Of a DNA stretch of 64,000 nucleotides, positions 31,521 to 41,905 are shown one piece after another (the first letter of the stretch is position 1; each line of letters starts with the position of its first letter). Below the pieces are notes generated by a model. That model worked only from the letters and a program-made list of their open reading frames with translations, was not told the DNA's origin and did not search any database. Source of the DNA: Ceriagrion tenellum (lineage: Eukaryota > Arthropoda > Insecta > Odonata > Coenagrionidae); contig OY720636.1 in the NCBI GenBank assembly GCA_963169105.1, positions 78,046,123 through 78,110,122 on the forward strand. Reading direction: 5' to 3'. The translations under genes and the position numbers were made by a program.

Positions 31521-33200
31521 ACATAGTACTAGGTTTATCGCGATACGGAATGAGAGCAATCATTTATCGATTGAAGGGGCAAGAAAATGGGGGTGAAGTC
31601 TTGAAACCCCGTAAAAATTATCGCATACAAATATACTAATTAATATCACGTGGTCATATAATTTCCACATGCTAGATTTCTTCATTGCACAGCATTGAGT
31701 GGTAGTGTAATGTTCGAGACTTCGATACCACGAAATCGCACGACATTTTGTTAATCTTGCGTGAGGTAATAATCGCATATTTTGGAGTGCCAAACCCTCG
31801 GATTGTAGGATCGGTTCCAGAACCCGAGCTTTGCAATTGCAATAATCAAGATCGTCAATCACATTGCCCCCGATGCTTGTACGTGAGTTATCGCTTATTC
31901 CCAAATCAGGGCTGCCAAATGGGATATTTTGATCTGGAGACTTCGGGTTTAGAAATTAGTACTGTCCAAAATCCTTACGCAGATGTGCGTACATGGTCGC
32001 ATATGGGAGCACGTGAGTTCACATTAAAATTGGCGATTGTTACGATTTGCGTCGAAGTGTTCTAACAATGTTCTACAAATAATGTTCAACTTCCTTGAAA
32101 AAGTCGGGAAACTCATACCATGAAAGATTATTCTCCGAATTAATATTTTTTTTCCAAGTTTTCATCACAATTACCTTAGACATTGAGACGTTTCTTTTTC
32201 TATTGCTAATATTTTACCGCCTTCACTAGTTTTTTCTTCTAGCTTAAAAACTAACGCTGACAAACTGCAGGGAAGATATTTTTCCAGATACTTTCCGCGT
32301 ATGACGTCCCAAATATCTCTGTATTAAGCTCTGCGCAAAACAGATTAAAGTATTTTAGCGCAGATACGAGATTGGAAAGCAAACAATGTTTCTATGGGCT
32401 CAGGGTCACATTCTCACTTTTTCCGGGTCAGTGTGAGGTGCGAAACATCAAACCGCAAACATTTTACTTTCGCGAATATTCAATCGGTCGTATAGAAAAC
32501 GTTAATTAAAGTAAATAATTCAAATTTCGCTAGTTTTTAATGAACGAAAGACGAGACGTCGGTTGAGAAATTCTCCTCGGACAACGGTGCAAAAACAGAA
32601 AAAGATATTGCCTATTCATTTGTTCGGTGTTTCAGATATTAATCTCCGGAACGAGAATGTCTTATTGTTAGACTTGATTATTTAATCCTAAATAGTCTGG
32701 GTGGTTTTTCCGCCCCTCTTTGATACCATGACAACGATGACCAGACATTCATCTCAAGAACAAATTTCCTCAAGTTGAAATACAGCCACATGCGCGCTGT
32801 TAAGGTCTCGAATGAGCAAAATTCAAAGACTCACCTCAACTGGAGTAGCGGGATGAACTGCTCGGACAACTTTCTGCAAAGCCCCGGACTGTTGTCCACT
32901 TTTGAGACTTCCATCCTAAGTCGTTGGCTGGACATTTCAGAGGACTTATCACTGTTCATGTTCACCGTCTTTGCGCACACGAATTAATTTTTTCACTCGT
33001 CGTAAGCCCAAGGAAAATCGCATTCACTGTCACACAAGTTGTGGATAAACTGCCTTTCAAGCTCCCTCAGTCCAGCTTTGGCACAACGAAATGGTAGCCT
33101 AGACCAGAAGCAGTAGTGACGAAACCTCGGACGCAGTCGACCACTTTCCGCGAATCGTTCGCACCAGACTGCCCGCAGACCACGCCGGCCAAAATTTCCT
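31521..33200. other. Unrecognised sequence
   Basis: No second copy in the window, no RT or transposase motif and no strong inverted repeat. Minus-strand frame 31,560-31,904 and plus-strand frame 31,748-32,065 overlap each other and lack motifs. Possibly single-copy DNA. Confidence 0.35.
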
Positions 33201-33770
33201 TTCGGCTAGTGCGAAAAAAAGTAGGAAAGAAAGCCAGGTTAGGCTTTCTTTTTTCCGGTCAATGAATCAGAGTGAGTGTGTGTGTGTGTGTTTTGGGGGG
33301 GAAGGAACGGGGCAGAGTGCTTGAAAGAATGCACGGAGCACGCCATCGAACCATGGTGTCGATATATTTTTTGATGGGCTCGCGAAAGGGAGCTTTGAAT
33401 AATTCACGCGGACGGATATTGAGTTCGGCAGGTCATGGAAGAGGTGGACTGAATAATTTCTCGTCGCGCTGGAGGATTATTGGTTTGTGGTCGTTTGTTT
33501 ACGACGTTTTTCGCGCCGGCCGCGCTCGCAGCAACAATGAGTCGTTGTTTTCCTCACTCCCGCGCCTAGTTTCGTTCTTCCATTGTTTGTCCGTTGCAGG
33601 AGTGTGCAATTTTATCGTCCACACGTGTGCTCCACACGATGAGCGACGTTCGGGGCTATATTCCGGATAAATGTGCTGCTGCACCAATTTAACCGCCAGC
33701 GGCTCGAGTGTAAAGGGCTGGTTCTAGGCACTTCCGCATTGTATACTAGACGAGACTACTCTCCGCCTTT
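33200..33770. other. CpG-containing stretch with a 132-codon frame of unknown status
   Basis: A plus-strand frame from 33,272 to 33,670 starts in a GT microsatellite (MSVCVCVLGG), so its start is suspect. The rest is Arg/Ser/Gly-rich without a known motif. A GGCTTTCTTT inverted pair (GAAAGAAAGCC near 33,226 and GGCTTTCTTT near 33,243) forms a small hairpin. The GC and CpG content resembles a promoter or first exon, but no supporting gene structure is visible. Confidence 0.25.
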
Positions 33771-34064
33771 CTACGGGTGATTCAACGGAAAATGTGAGAA
33801 ATATTCTCGCTGTGATCTTCTGGAGGCTTGTTTCAGAAACGTTTGACGATAATTCTTGTCACATGCCGCATCGTAAATAATAATATCTGGCGATCGGTCT
33901 TCCTCCGGTTTAAATTTTCCTTCGGGCCAACTTTTGAAGGATTCACTCGAGCTGAGCCAACTATTTTTTTTTACTGCCGTTGAAAACACGTCCCTTGTCC
34001 ACCAGTAGCTCACGTCTCCATCTTCGGCATGTGTTATCCTCTCCCGTAAATAAACAAACAACAA
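33771..34064 (-). CDS. Open frame of 97 codons, hypothetical
   Basis: Minus-strand frame MLFVYLRERITHAEDGDVSY to SHFPLNHP. It includes WWTRDVFSTAV, FKSWPEGKFKPEEDRSPD and IIIYDAACDKNY. The acidic, charged and aromatic mixture looks more protein-like than most chance frames in this AT-rich window, and there is no repeated copy here. I do not recognise a family. It could be an internal exon read past its borders; no clear splice pair was fixed. A chance frame remains the simplest alternative. Confidence 0.2.
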   Translation of the reverse strand: MLFVYLRERITHAEDGDVSYWWTRDVFSTAVKKNSWLSSSESFKSWPEGKFKPEEDRSPDIIIYDAACDKNYRQTFLKQASRRSQREYFSHFPLNHP

Positions 34065-34535
34065 AGTCCGTTACCAAATAGATTTTTTGAAAAAGGGTGA
34101 TGAAATTGTGTGCGCGAGCTCAATTGGCAAGTTTAATAGGCCAGCCAATTTGGAATTGGATTCGAGAAAAGTAAAATCTAAACTTTTTGGCGCCATGTCG
34201 TCCAAATCGCTTCGTCTTAATTGCGTTTTATTGCATTTGAAAGTCGTAATAGAAAATACCTCGGGAATTCATAAAGTTATATTCATTCTACGATGGCTTT
34301 CCAGTAAAATACTCAATTTATAACATTTTTTAGGATTTCCGTCCAAATACCCGCTCATCTTCCACAAACATTCAATTTTGTAGTGAAGAAAAATCCGTAA
34401 TTACACGGTGGTCATAAACTTAAATTTTTGCCGTGCTTGGTATTATGCCACGCATTTAGTCCCTTAGGCATCCATGGATTTAAAAATCTATATAAATTAC
34501 ATTCATTGTGCATTATTACATCGAGTCAAGGGAGA
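34065..34535. other. Unassigned spacer
   Basis: No gene or element recognised. Confidence 0.35.
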
Positions 34536-34539
34536 GAAT

Positions 34540-34770
34540 AGAGATTATAATTATTATTATCATAAATCATAAGCTTACCTTTTGGGTTCTTTAGCATCAA
34601 AAATTTTTTAAATGTACAAGTTAATAATTAAAAGTACACAATGAGTCCTCCTACTAAGTAATTCGTTTTTTACTATTTCAATCTCCGTTTGCTGCCATGT
34701 GAACAAGATTTCACCGTATGCATGGTGATTTTATCGCAAAAATGATGTGCTATTTGCGCGCAGAATGGGA
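34540..34770. repeat. Dispersed repeat (family X), third copy
   Basis: Contains AGTACACAATGAGTCCTCCT and ATCTCCGTTTGCTGCCATG, matching 3230-3300 and 27,150-27,230. The small frame has an immediate stop (CTAAGTAA), supporting the noncoding reading. Confidence 0.6.
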
Positions 34771-34902
34771 GTCACAGAAAACACAGCTCATACGAGTTTC
34801 CATGTTTTTTTTAATTTAGCCAATATTTGATTTGCGGAACTGAAATTCCGTTCGATAAAATTTTTTTCCGAAGATTCAAAGCATTTATCGTATTTTAAAC
34901 TT

Positions 34903-35440
34903 AAGGGGGCTCACTACCTCAGCTAAAATCGCCTCTGCAGACCACTTTTATTTTAATTGTCACCCTATTATTTTTTGTGTAGGAAGTTTAAGTTTTCACA
35001 TTTTTGTTAGGAAAGAATGTATCTGAGCTTTCATTGAGATACATTGTTCTTTTCAATAGACATATTAATGATAATTAGTGTTTTCAGTGACCTTTTTCAG
35101 TCATTTTTCAGACCTCTTCATTGCCCTTTTTATTCACTAAAAGAAAAATATCACGTAGTAAGATCACATAATGGTCTTTGGTATTTAATTTGGTGTCATC
35201 TACTTTATTAAGCTTGTGTCACTATAAGGCCTCAGACTTTAAAATGCTAACGCATGTTTCGTGTTTTTTCGCGATCTAGTCACGGCATATGGCCGACTGC
35301 CCCCACCTCCTCTGCCGTCACCCCCTCCTCTAACTACTCCCCCCCTCGACAAGAAGATTAGGACTTTCCCATTCCACTCAGGTCTCGGAGGGGAGAAGCC
35401 AGTCGAGGAGAATCTGAGAAGTAGTGAGCCACCGTAATAT
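34903..35440. mobile_element. Possible MITE with short inverted ends
   Basis: GGGGGCTCACTACCTCAG at 34,908 faces AGAAGTAGTGAGCCACC at 35,424. The 540-base interior is noncoding with a C-rich tract (35,300-35,350). The left terminus resembles repeats at 23,840 and 57,835 (AAGGGGNCTGTA). No clear target duplication. Confidence 0.45.
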
Positions 35441-36497
35441 GTGTTGTCTCTACGAAATTAATTAATGGCCGTTTTCAAGGAGATTTAATGCGCAACAATA
35501 ATTACTCCTAAAATCCTAGCATGCGGAAGAGAAAAGCTGAAAGCGAAAGTCACACTGAGAGGAGAGGAATTAGTGCAAGTGGGTTCCTTCATATAGGCAT
35601 CTAGGAAGTGCCATCACGTGGAACGGAAGAAGTACAACGGACGTCAAGCGGAGAACAGCCCAAGCTAAGGAGGCGCTCATGAGAAAAAGACGACTGCTGT
35701 GCTCAAAGAAGATAGGGCTTCCCACCAGGAAACAGTATGTGAGAACATTCGTGTGGAGCGTGGCATTCTATGGATCGGAAACATGGACCATTGGAAATGC
35801 TGACTAGGGGCCTAATTCAGTAAGGAATCGACGCGGTCGAACCTCGGCAAATCCGTGAATGTGACGTCCAATTCCCCGACAAATCTCAACTTTCGAATGC
35901 TCCCCTTTGAATTTTACGTGGCTTTGAGGTCAAAATTTCGTCACTGTTGAGACTCGGAAATTCCGAGGGTATACAGAATAAACCCCGTGGGAATTTCCGG
36001 AATTCCTCGGAATTTCCGAGTCTCGACTGTGACGAAATTTTGACGTCAGAGCCACGTTAAATTCAAAGGGGAGCATATTCGAAAGTGAGATTTGTCGGGG
36101 AATTCGACGTCACATCCACGGATTTGCCGAGGTTCGACTGCGTCGATTCCTTACTGAATAAGGCCCCAGAACAGACTAGAATCCGACAAAACATGGTGCT
36201 GAAAGAGGGTGCTGAAGATAAAATGGACGGGCAAAATAAATGATGAAGTTTAGAGAAGAGTAGAGGTGAAAATCATGTGGAACTAGATGGAGAAAAGGAG
36301 AACCAGATGGATTGGACACACCGTGAGACACAATGGGTTTGCGAGGAACATAATTGGAGGTAAAATAGAGGGAAAAGTCCCCAGAGGAAGACCCAGGAAT
36401 ACGTCCATGGACCAAATAAAGAAGAAAGTACGTAGAAAGGTCTACCAGGAAGTAATGGACCTGGCACTAGATAGGGAAGGATGGAGGGCTGCATAGG
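35441..36497 (+). pseudogene. RTE-like LINE C-terminal region (family A), split by a hairpin MITE
   Basis: From 35,441 the copy parallels the right-edge copy at 63,328. It shows traces of KVTLRGEELVQVGSF and a LCSKKIG-type block, and YGSETWTIGN near 35,770, before the MITE. After the MITE (36,168) the tail resumes with RRTRWIGHTVRHNGFARNII, GGKIEGKVPRGRPRNTSMDQ and KKVRRKVYQEVMDLALDREG, ending near 36,497 with GGAGGGCTGCATAGGATTGG. The tail frame is open from 36,287. The upstream part has stops and frameshifts. Confidence 0.8.
35817..36167. mobile_element. Hairpin MITE inserted in a LINE
   Basis: A 351-base near-perfect palindrome. The left end GGGGCCTAATTCAGTAAGGA and the right end (inverted) GGGGCCTTATTCAGTAAGGA continue as arms of about 150 bases around a ~45-base centre. 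It interrupts the LINE codons for the GKADQ-type motif, so the empty site is known from the copies at 2.0 and 63.7 kb. The flanks CTGACTA and AGAACAG do not give an obvious target duplication. No coding capacity. Confidence 0.85.
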
Positions 36498-36935
36498 ATT
36501 GGCTGCTGCAATCATAGGGTTGGTTGACTGCACCGCCACTTAGAGCATTAGCATAACGTAAGATTATTACGGTTTTGAAAGCGTTTTCAGTTTTTAAATT
36601 AGTTTTTTAATTTAATTATTATGAAATATTTTATTTCAAATTTATTCACATTGCCTTCTGGCCCGGCAAGTTGGGCCAGGGAGTGAATTTTTCAAAACAC
36701 CATGATAATCGCATGCGGAAGACAATTTTATCTCACAATTTCTACGGTTCGGTGATCTTAAGGAGTCAAATCCTGCTCGCATGTGATCATTACTATATAT
36801 ATATATATGTAAATGCAAAACAGGCGTGAAGCTTGCTACACAAGAGAAAAATCATGCGATTATCTTTTATCATCGCGTGCGATAATTACCGTGGCGTTTC
36901 GAGATTTGACGTCCATCAGCGAACGGACCCAGGTA

Positions 36936-37195
36936 AAGGCGACTTGACACATTGAAATGGACTTCTAAGGAAGTTGCGAGTGTAGCGATATCTCGAATCA
37001 AATCGCCGCTTGTAGGGAAACGTTCTGCTTACACATATATTCCGGATTTTCTTAAACAAACGGATGACGGAAGTAAAAAATGGATATGTTAATTGCGAGA
37101 GGTACCTAAATTTGGCAATATTGACGTTTGTATATTGCTGCTCGAGACACATAGTCATTCGTGGGCTTAAAAATGTTTATAAATAACATTAATTG
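36936..37195. repeat. Dispersed repeat (family X), left-part copy
   Basis: GAAGTTGCGAGTGTAGCGAT, ATATTCCGGATTTTCTTAAA, AACGGATGACGGAAGTAAA and ACACATAGTCATTCGTGGGC match 2870-3070 in order. Noncoding. Confidence 0.65.
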
Positions 37196-37389
37196 TGCAT
37201 AATCATATCGTAAATGGTGGACTGGCTTCAGTTTTTGGCATTGGCCATCACAGCAAGTACCCTCTACATATATCTCATTGAGGTAAACAATATGGTTGTC
37301 ATTTCGGTTGTCAGGCCACAGTTTGATGAAGTAATACCCTCTCCATCTACCTTAACGGAATGAACGAATGAATGAACTCTTTCATTAGG

Positions 37390-37528
37390 AAATTTGTAGT
37401 CTGTAAAGCGGAAATTTATGATTGTCCGCATAATTAAACGGGAAATAGAACCTACTCTGATTCCGTTTTAGTATAATCAAATATACATTTGTCGTACGAT
37501 CAAATATACCGTGCACAGTGGCCTTAAG
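37390..37528. mobile_element. MITE (family M2), shorter copy
   Basis: Shares CTGTAAAGCGG, AACGGGAAATAGAACCTACT and the ACCGTGCACAGTGGCCTTAAG end with the MITE at 57,938. Inverted ends are AAAGCGG-like and CCNTTAAG-like. Noncoding. Confidence 0.55.
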
Positions 37529-37857
37529 GTAGCTTGAGTGGTATATAATTTTACGTAGAAATCAATGAATTTTGTGTCGTTATAAAGAAAAATATCTCTC
37601 CCTCCTAATGACACCAAAAATTCAACCCTTTACTACATAACTCTCGGAGTCATTTGCCAAAAAAATACCAGTCATTTTACGTGGGAATTGGTACGTGTCT
37701 GCACTCCAGAGGGACATTATTTACAAAATGAGGAATTCCTAACACTATGATGTCGTAGAAAAAACTAACAGCGTATAGTTTGTGTGTTTTCGCAACAATA
37801 TTTGAAAATTAATCCTATTTCCACCTCAGTAGGTTCTTGGGTGTCACAAAAAATCTT

Positions 37858-38230
37858 AAGTTAAAGACTTATTTAGATATTTTTTATTTAATTACTCACA
37901 ATTTCAGTCATATAAAACTATATTATTGCACCATAAATAATGCAATATTTGATTGATGTGTCCTACAGCTGGTGAAATTAAAACGTATAATTCGAATATG
38001 GTGTCTATTATGATTACTTGTATATTATTTACCCTGGACTGGATGGGTCAGAACCGCCCCTTCTTCCCCCAAACCCAGTTTACATACACAGACACCCATG
38101 TCCTGGGCAGATTATATTCTACCCAGGCGGAACTCGAACCAGGCGAGGACTTCAGCCCGCCGCCACCGGGGCCGAGTACGGAACTATCTCGCTCAGACTA
38201 CCTTAATACAACACATTACGCGAGCTATGG
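37858..38230. repeat. Dispersed repeat (family W), long copy with a tRNA-like segment
   Basis: Matches 29,861-30,060 on both sides of an extra ~165 bases (about 38,013-38,178). On the minus strand the extra part contains GCCTGGTTCGAGTTCCGCC, a B-box-like sequence, followed by CTGGGTAGAATATAATCTGC. An A-box-like TAGTCTGAGCGAGATAG lies in the flank, so either a SINE is built across the junction or the short copy lost it. Confidence 0.55.
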
Positions 38231-39135
38231 CGCTCAAAACCTTACACAGTGAGAAGAAATCCTGAATCAGCATTGAGTCGAGGCTAACCTGGAATGAGCC
38301 TCGCAAGGATTGCATCCTTTGTGTTCTCGGAAGCGCATTCAGAAAAATATACGACCCTTTCATACGTGAGTCGAGTAGGTAGAATTGAGAACCAGGAATT
38401 TTTTTCGGAACGACGCCTTGCGCATCACTTTCTCTGCCTTCTCGGGCAAGTGCGTGCATCGGAGGCACGCTTTTATGATGAAAGACTCGGTTACAACACC
38501 AGGTCAACGTTTATCGCAAGGTGACGTTAGGTTTAGGTTAACTTGAAGTCAGACTGAGATTTTTGCTTTTGCACGGTACGTCAGGCTGTCGGCCAGTCGA
38601 CATGGGCGCTATTTCTGGGATATATTGAAAGCATCGTTTTTAATACTAAGAAAATATTTAACCGTAGGGTGCTAAACCGGACGTAATTCCTCTGAAGAAA
38701 TTCATGGTTTTAGTAGTGGAGAATTAAAATCGCCGCAGTATTCCAAAAGCGTATTTGATTATTGATTTGGGTAACTTTAATATTTTTCTATATCTAAAGG
38801 ATGCAATAGTTGAAAGACGTTACCATTTTTATGTGAGTTTTCGCGAAAGGAAAAATTCTCGTAAGGACACGTACACAATACTGTAATTATTTATCACCAC
38901 GAACAACTTTTTGCAGGAGCCCGAATATTATCCGTTTCTTTGTGCTGTTGTCAAAGCATCGCTTGGCTAAATAAGAAACTGCTTGGTTTACTATTAAATA
39001 ATGGAAGTATTATAAAGAATTTGTATTCAAGCGTTAAGATTTGCTAAAAAAATGAATGGAGCCATACGACAAGATAACACAGTGGGGAATATTACTGCCA
39101 GATAAAAATGCGCTGTCGGTCGCAATGAATGGATA
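38231..39135. other. Unassigned spacer
   Basis: Contains overlapping short open frames on both strands near 38,200-38,520 without motifs. No repeat recognised. Confidence 0.35.
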
Positions 39136-39139
39136 AGTT

Positions 39140-39385
39140 TTTGCCCTTGCAGAAAAGAAGAACCTGATGGATTAGACACACCTTAAGGCACAATGGCTTT
39201 GTGAAGGACGTAATTGAAGGCAAAATAGAGGGAAAAGTCCCCAGAGGAAGACCTAGGAATAAGTTCATGGACCAAATTGTAGAGGAAAGTGCATAGGTAG
39301 AGATACGCATAGGAGGTAAGGGAACTAGCATTAGATATTGAAGGGTGGAGGGCTGCAGTCAACCAATCTTAAGATTGAAAGATCA
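39140..39385 (+). pseudogene. RTE-like LINE 3' fragment (family A)
   Basis: Contains the family A tail in broken frames: CCTGATGGATTAGACACACC, then the EGKIEGKVPRGRPRNKFMDQ region (39,205-39,280), then a 3' end with GGGTGGAGGGCTGCAGTCAA and an ATGAATGAAAGAA tail. Several frameshifts. Confidence 0.7.
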
Positions 39386-39469
39386 ATGAATGAAAGAATG
39401 TATTTTCAAAAAGGATAAGCATGTCGATTTTAAGCTAGTTATCGGTACAATGAAATAGCCACGAGAAAA

Positions 39470-39560
39470 TATTGACCGGGAATCGAGCCACAGATTTTTG
39501 GATTTCCGGGGCAATGCACAGACCACTACGCTAACCCAAACTTCCTAATCCTCTTGGCAA
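39470..39560 (-). mobile_element. tRNA-derived SINE head (family S2), copy 1
   Basis: Minus strand: TTGGGTTAGCGTAGTGGTCT (A-box-like), then about 45 bases later GTGGCTCGATTCCCGGTC (B box), then ATATTTTCTCGTGGC. The same layout is in the copy at 39,590-39,835. It is not a functional tRNA because the arms do not pair fully. Confidence 0.65.
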
Positions 39561-39589
39561 TATAGTAGGAGACGTGTGAACTAGATGTT

Positions 39590-39835
39590 TTGCCCTTGCT
39601 GCCCATCAAAGACGGCAACGACAGGGTGAATGGACTTCAAGGAAGCCACAGTATGAGGACTGTGTCTTACACCAGCGCAAGAGCCGCACTTGGCTCTGCG
39701 TACAAAGTATTCAGGCCTGCCGGAGAAATACAATGCCATGAGAAAAATTTGACCTGGTTCGGGAATCGAACTACAGACCTTAGGCTTCCCGGGCCAATGC
39801 GCAGTCCACTACGTTACTCGGGCATCGTAACTCTC
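39590..39835 (-). mobile_element. tRNA-derived SINE (family S2), copy 2 with body
   Basis: Minus strand: GAGTAACGTAGTGGACTGCG (A box), CTGTAGTTCGATTCCCGAAC (B box), AAATTTTTCTCATGGCATTG, then a body with GCAGAGCCAAGTGCGGCTC and CTTCCTTGAAGTCCATTCAC. It lies head-to-tail with copy 1, so two insertions of one family are tandem here. Pol III promoter boxes are intact in sequence. Confidence 0.7.
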
Positions 39836-39859
39836 ATGCCAATATAGAAATACACCCAA

Positions 39860-40160
39860 CGGAAAGCATCGTCTAATCGCAAAATTAGACTATTGAACTG
39901 TGGTCGGGTATCAAAAATTGCGGGATTAATTCCGAAACGGCTTTTTTTGAGTTGAAGGCCTGAAGCTTGGCTTGGAATGTCCGAATCTGATTTCTGTTTA
40001 TTGAATGATAAGCCATTTGCCTTAGTTCGTCGGCGTTAATTACATCCGGAGGCTTCAACATGACCTAATTTCCAAGGGAAGGTCCATATCCATATTTCTT
40101 CGAAATTCTTATATATTACGCGTGTGGTGGAAAAGCGGAAGGCTTCTTATGAAATAAAAA
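39860..40160. other. Unassigned spacer
   Basis: Nothing recognised between the S2 SINE pair and the S1 SINE. Confidence 0.35.
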
Positions 40161-40174
40161 TCGATACCAATTGT

Positions 40175-40484
40175 TTGGGCGTCGGGTTTTTGTGGTGGCT
40201 AGAGTACTCGCTACCACACCAACCCGCTACTACACGGGCGGCCAGGGTTCAAATCCCTGCAGAGGCGAATGTTTTACAGAGAAAACGCGATCCCTACTTA
40301 GGTGTCTTGTGGAGGGCACTTCAAGTACAGTACTCCGTCTGTCGGATGAGACATTAAGTCGTGGTCCCTTGGGCTCCTTTCATTAAGAGCAGGCTGATGC
40401 CGACGCCGTGTTTCCATCCACCCTTCCTCCCTTACCGGCGCAAGTGACCTAAGCAGTCGGTCGCCTCTACAAATATCCAATCCA
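40175..40484 (+). mobile_element. tRNA-derived SINE (family S1), copy 2
   Basis: Same block order as the 17,521 copy: GTGGCTAGAGTACTCGC, CAGGGTTCAAATCCCTG, CGGATGAGACATTAAG, GCAGTCGGTCGCCTC and an ATCCAATCCA-type tail. A probable target duplication is ACCAATTGT (40,166-40,174) and ACCAACTGT (40,485-40,493). The segment CTACCACACCAACCCG before the B box is longer than in copy 1. Confidence 0.8.
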
Positions 40485-40494
40485 ACCAACTGTC

Positions 40495-41336
40495 AGCGTG
40501 GTTCTTTGACTGTACTCGGCATAAGTTTAAGAGATTTTTGTCGATATTTGTGAGCTATTGCGTTGCAAAATTACGAAAGATTTTCTGGCAATATTTTACA
40601 TAGAGTGGTCATTATCTTTGGTTTGAGAAGCTTGCGATACTCCATCAGAGTATAAAGTGGACATATTTTAACGTTATTCTGCAAAAACGGAGGAAAAAAT
40701 GTTCGCGACACCGAAAGAAAAGCGAGCAAGCCATCGCGATGGAATCATCTCTTTGAGAAGATGAGAGACTCATCTTCCGTGACTTGGTTGGGGGAAGAAG
40801 GCAGTGACTCAAGAGGGGTGTCGATGCGTGACTTGCATCCGATTCTCCGCCGGGGAAAAGTGAGAAGGGTGTTGGGGGAAGATATCGTCACGGCTGGAGG
40901 AGCGTAAGGTGAAGGGGCAATTCCCACCGCACACAGCTCCACAGTCGAGCGCATCGGGGCCCACATACAGGGAAGCCAAAAACGGGATATGTTTTGGTTA
41001 GGACACGGATGGCGGTCAGCAGAAGTGTTCCAGTCGTTCTAAATGCCTTCGTGTTAATATGTGTGCAACGGTAGCGAAACTTTGTGGCAGTGGACAGCCC
41101 GTTGGGTGGCAACAAATGACGGGGAAGGCTCTCGTGGGAGGGGTATGGCCCTTTTCCTCGTAATTCCTACGAATAATTGTCGAAAAAAGATCATCTTCCC
41201 TCATGGTGCCTAAATTCTTAGTACATTTATTGTTTAGTGCAAAATTAAAACTGTTACCATCCATTAATTACGTGAAAACTAAGCCTACTCTCTACCCAAA
41301 GGTAAATATTGTTTCAAGTTTCTTCAAAGTTTGTAA
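40495..41336. other. Unassigned spacer
   Basis: 40,740-41,130 is GC-richer with overlapping minus-strand frames (40,745-40,966, 40,888-41,115, 41,016-41,264) that lack motifs and contradict one another. Possibly single-copy DNA. Confidence 0.35.
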
Positions 41337-41905
41337 AAAATGCAGAAATGAAAGATTTTCAGTTATCCACAGAAATTAATTTTACTGCGACCTAGGTTTC
41401 AATGTTTTTACATCGTTATCAGGTGAAAATTGAAGTTAAGTGTACACAATAAATATACTGGTCATTGAAAAAGAAGGGGGGGGGGAAAGGAAGGGAAGTG
41501 GGGAAAGGGAGGGGGAAGTGGGTGGGTAAACCGAAGGGAGAGGCGATCAGAGGGAGGAGACGGGGTGGACACGAGACAAAGGGAATTAGGGTGAACAACA
41601 GCAGCAAGTTAAAATATATTATCATGATTGCAAGCACGACTTTTTAACTCCGCCCCGCCCGGGACCTGGAGTGCGGCTTCCAATGGAGGTCCGTGAACGC
41701 TCCCAGTAACCTCCTGGAGTGAGTCCCTCGTTCAGGCAGCGGCGTCCACAGATTTGTGACGAGGTTAATGGACTCCCACCCTCGAGGGGGGTGGGAACTG
41801 TAGGCGTTGGACACAGGTAGAAAGGAAAACATCGCAACCTAAGTCTCAGTAAACTTTATTTCTGTGGATAATTGCAAATTTTCTGCATCATGCATAAATT
41901 CCACT
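41337..41905. mobile_element. Penelope-type terminal repeats in inverted pair around a GC-rich core
   Basis: 41,337-41,425 (minus) and 41,813-41,905 (plus) share ACTTTATTTCTGTGGATAA-type sequence and the hammerhead-like block. The left motif (41,389-41,422, minus) reads CTGATAACGATGTAAAAACA, then TTGAAACCTAGGTC. In the right copy the boxes are more altered (AACATCGCAACCTAAGTC). The core has a G-run (41,470-41,480) and a minus-strand frame at 41,622-41,837 without a defined family. I infer a Penelope-like remnant; no RT or GIY motif remains. Confidence 0.5.
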
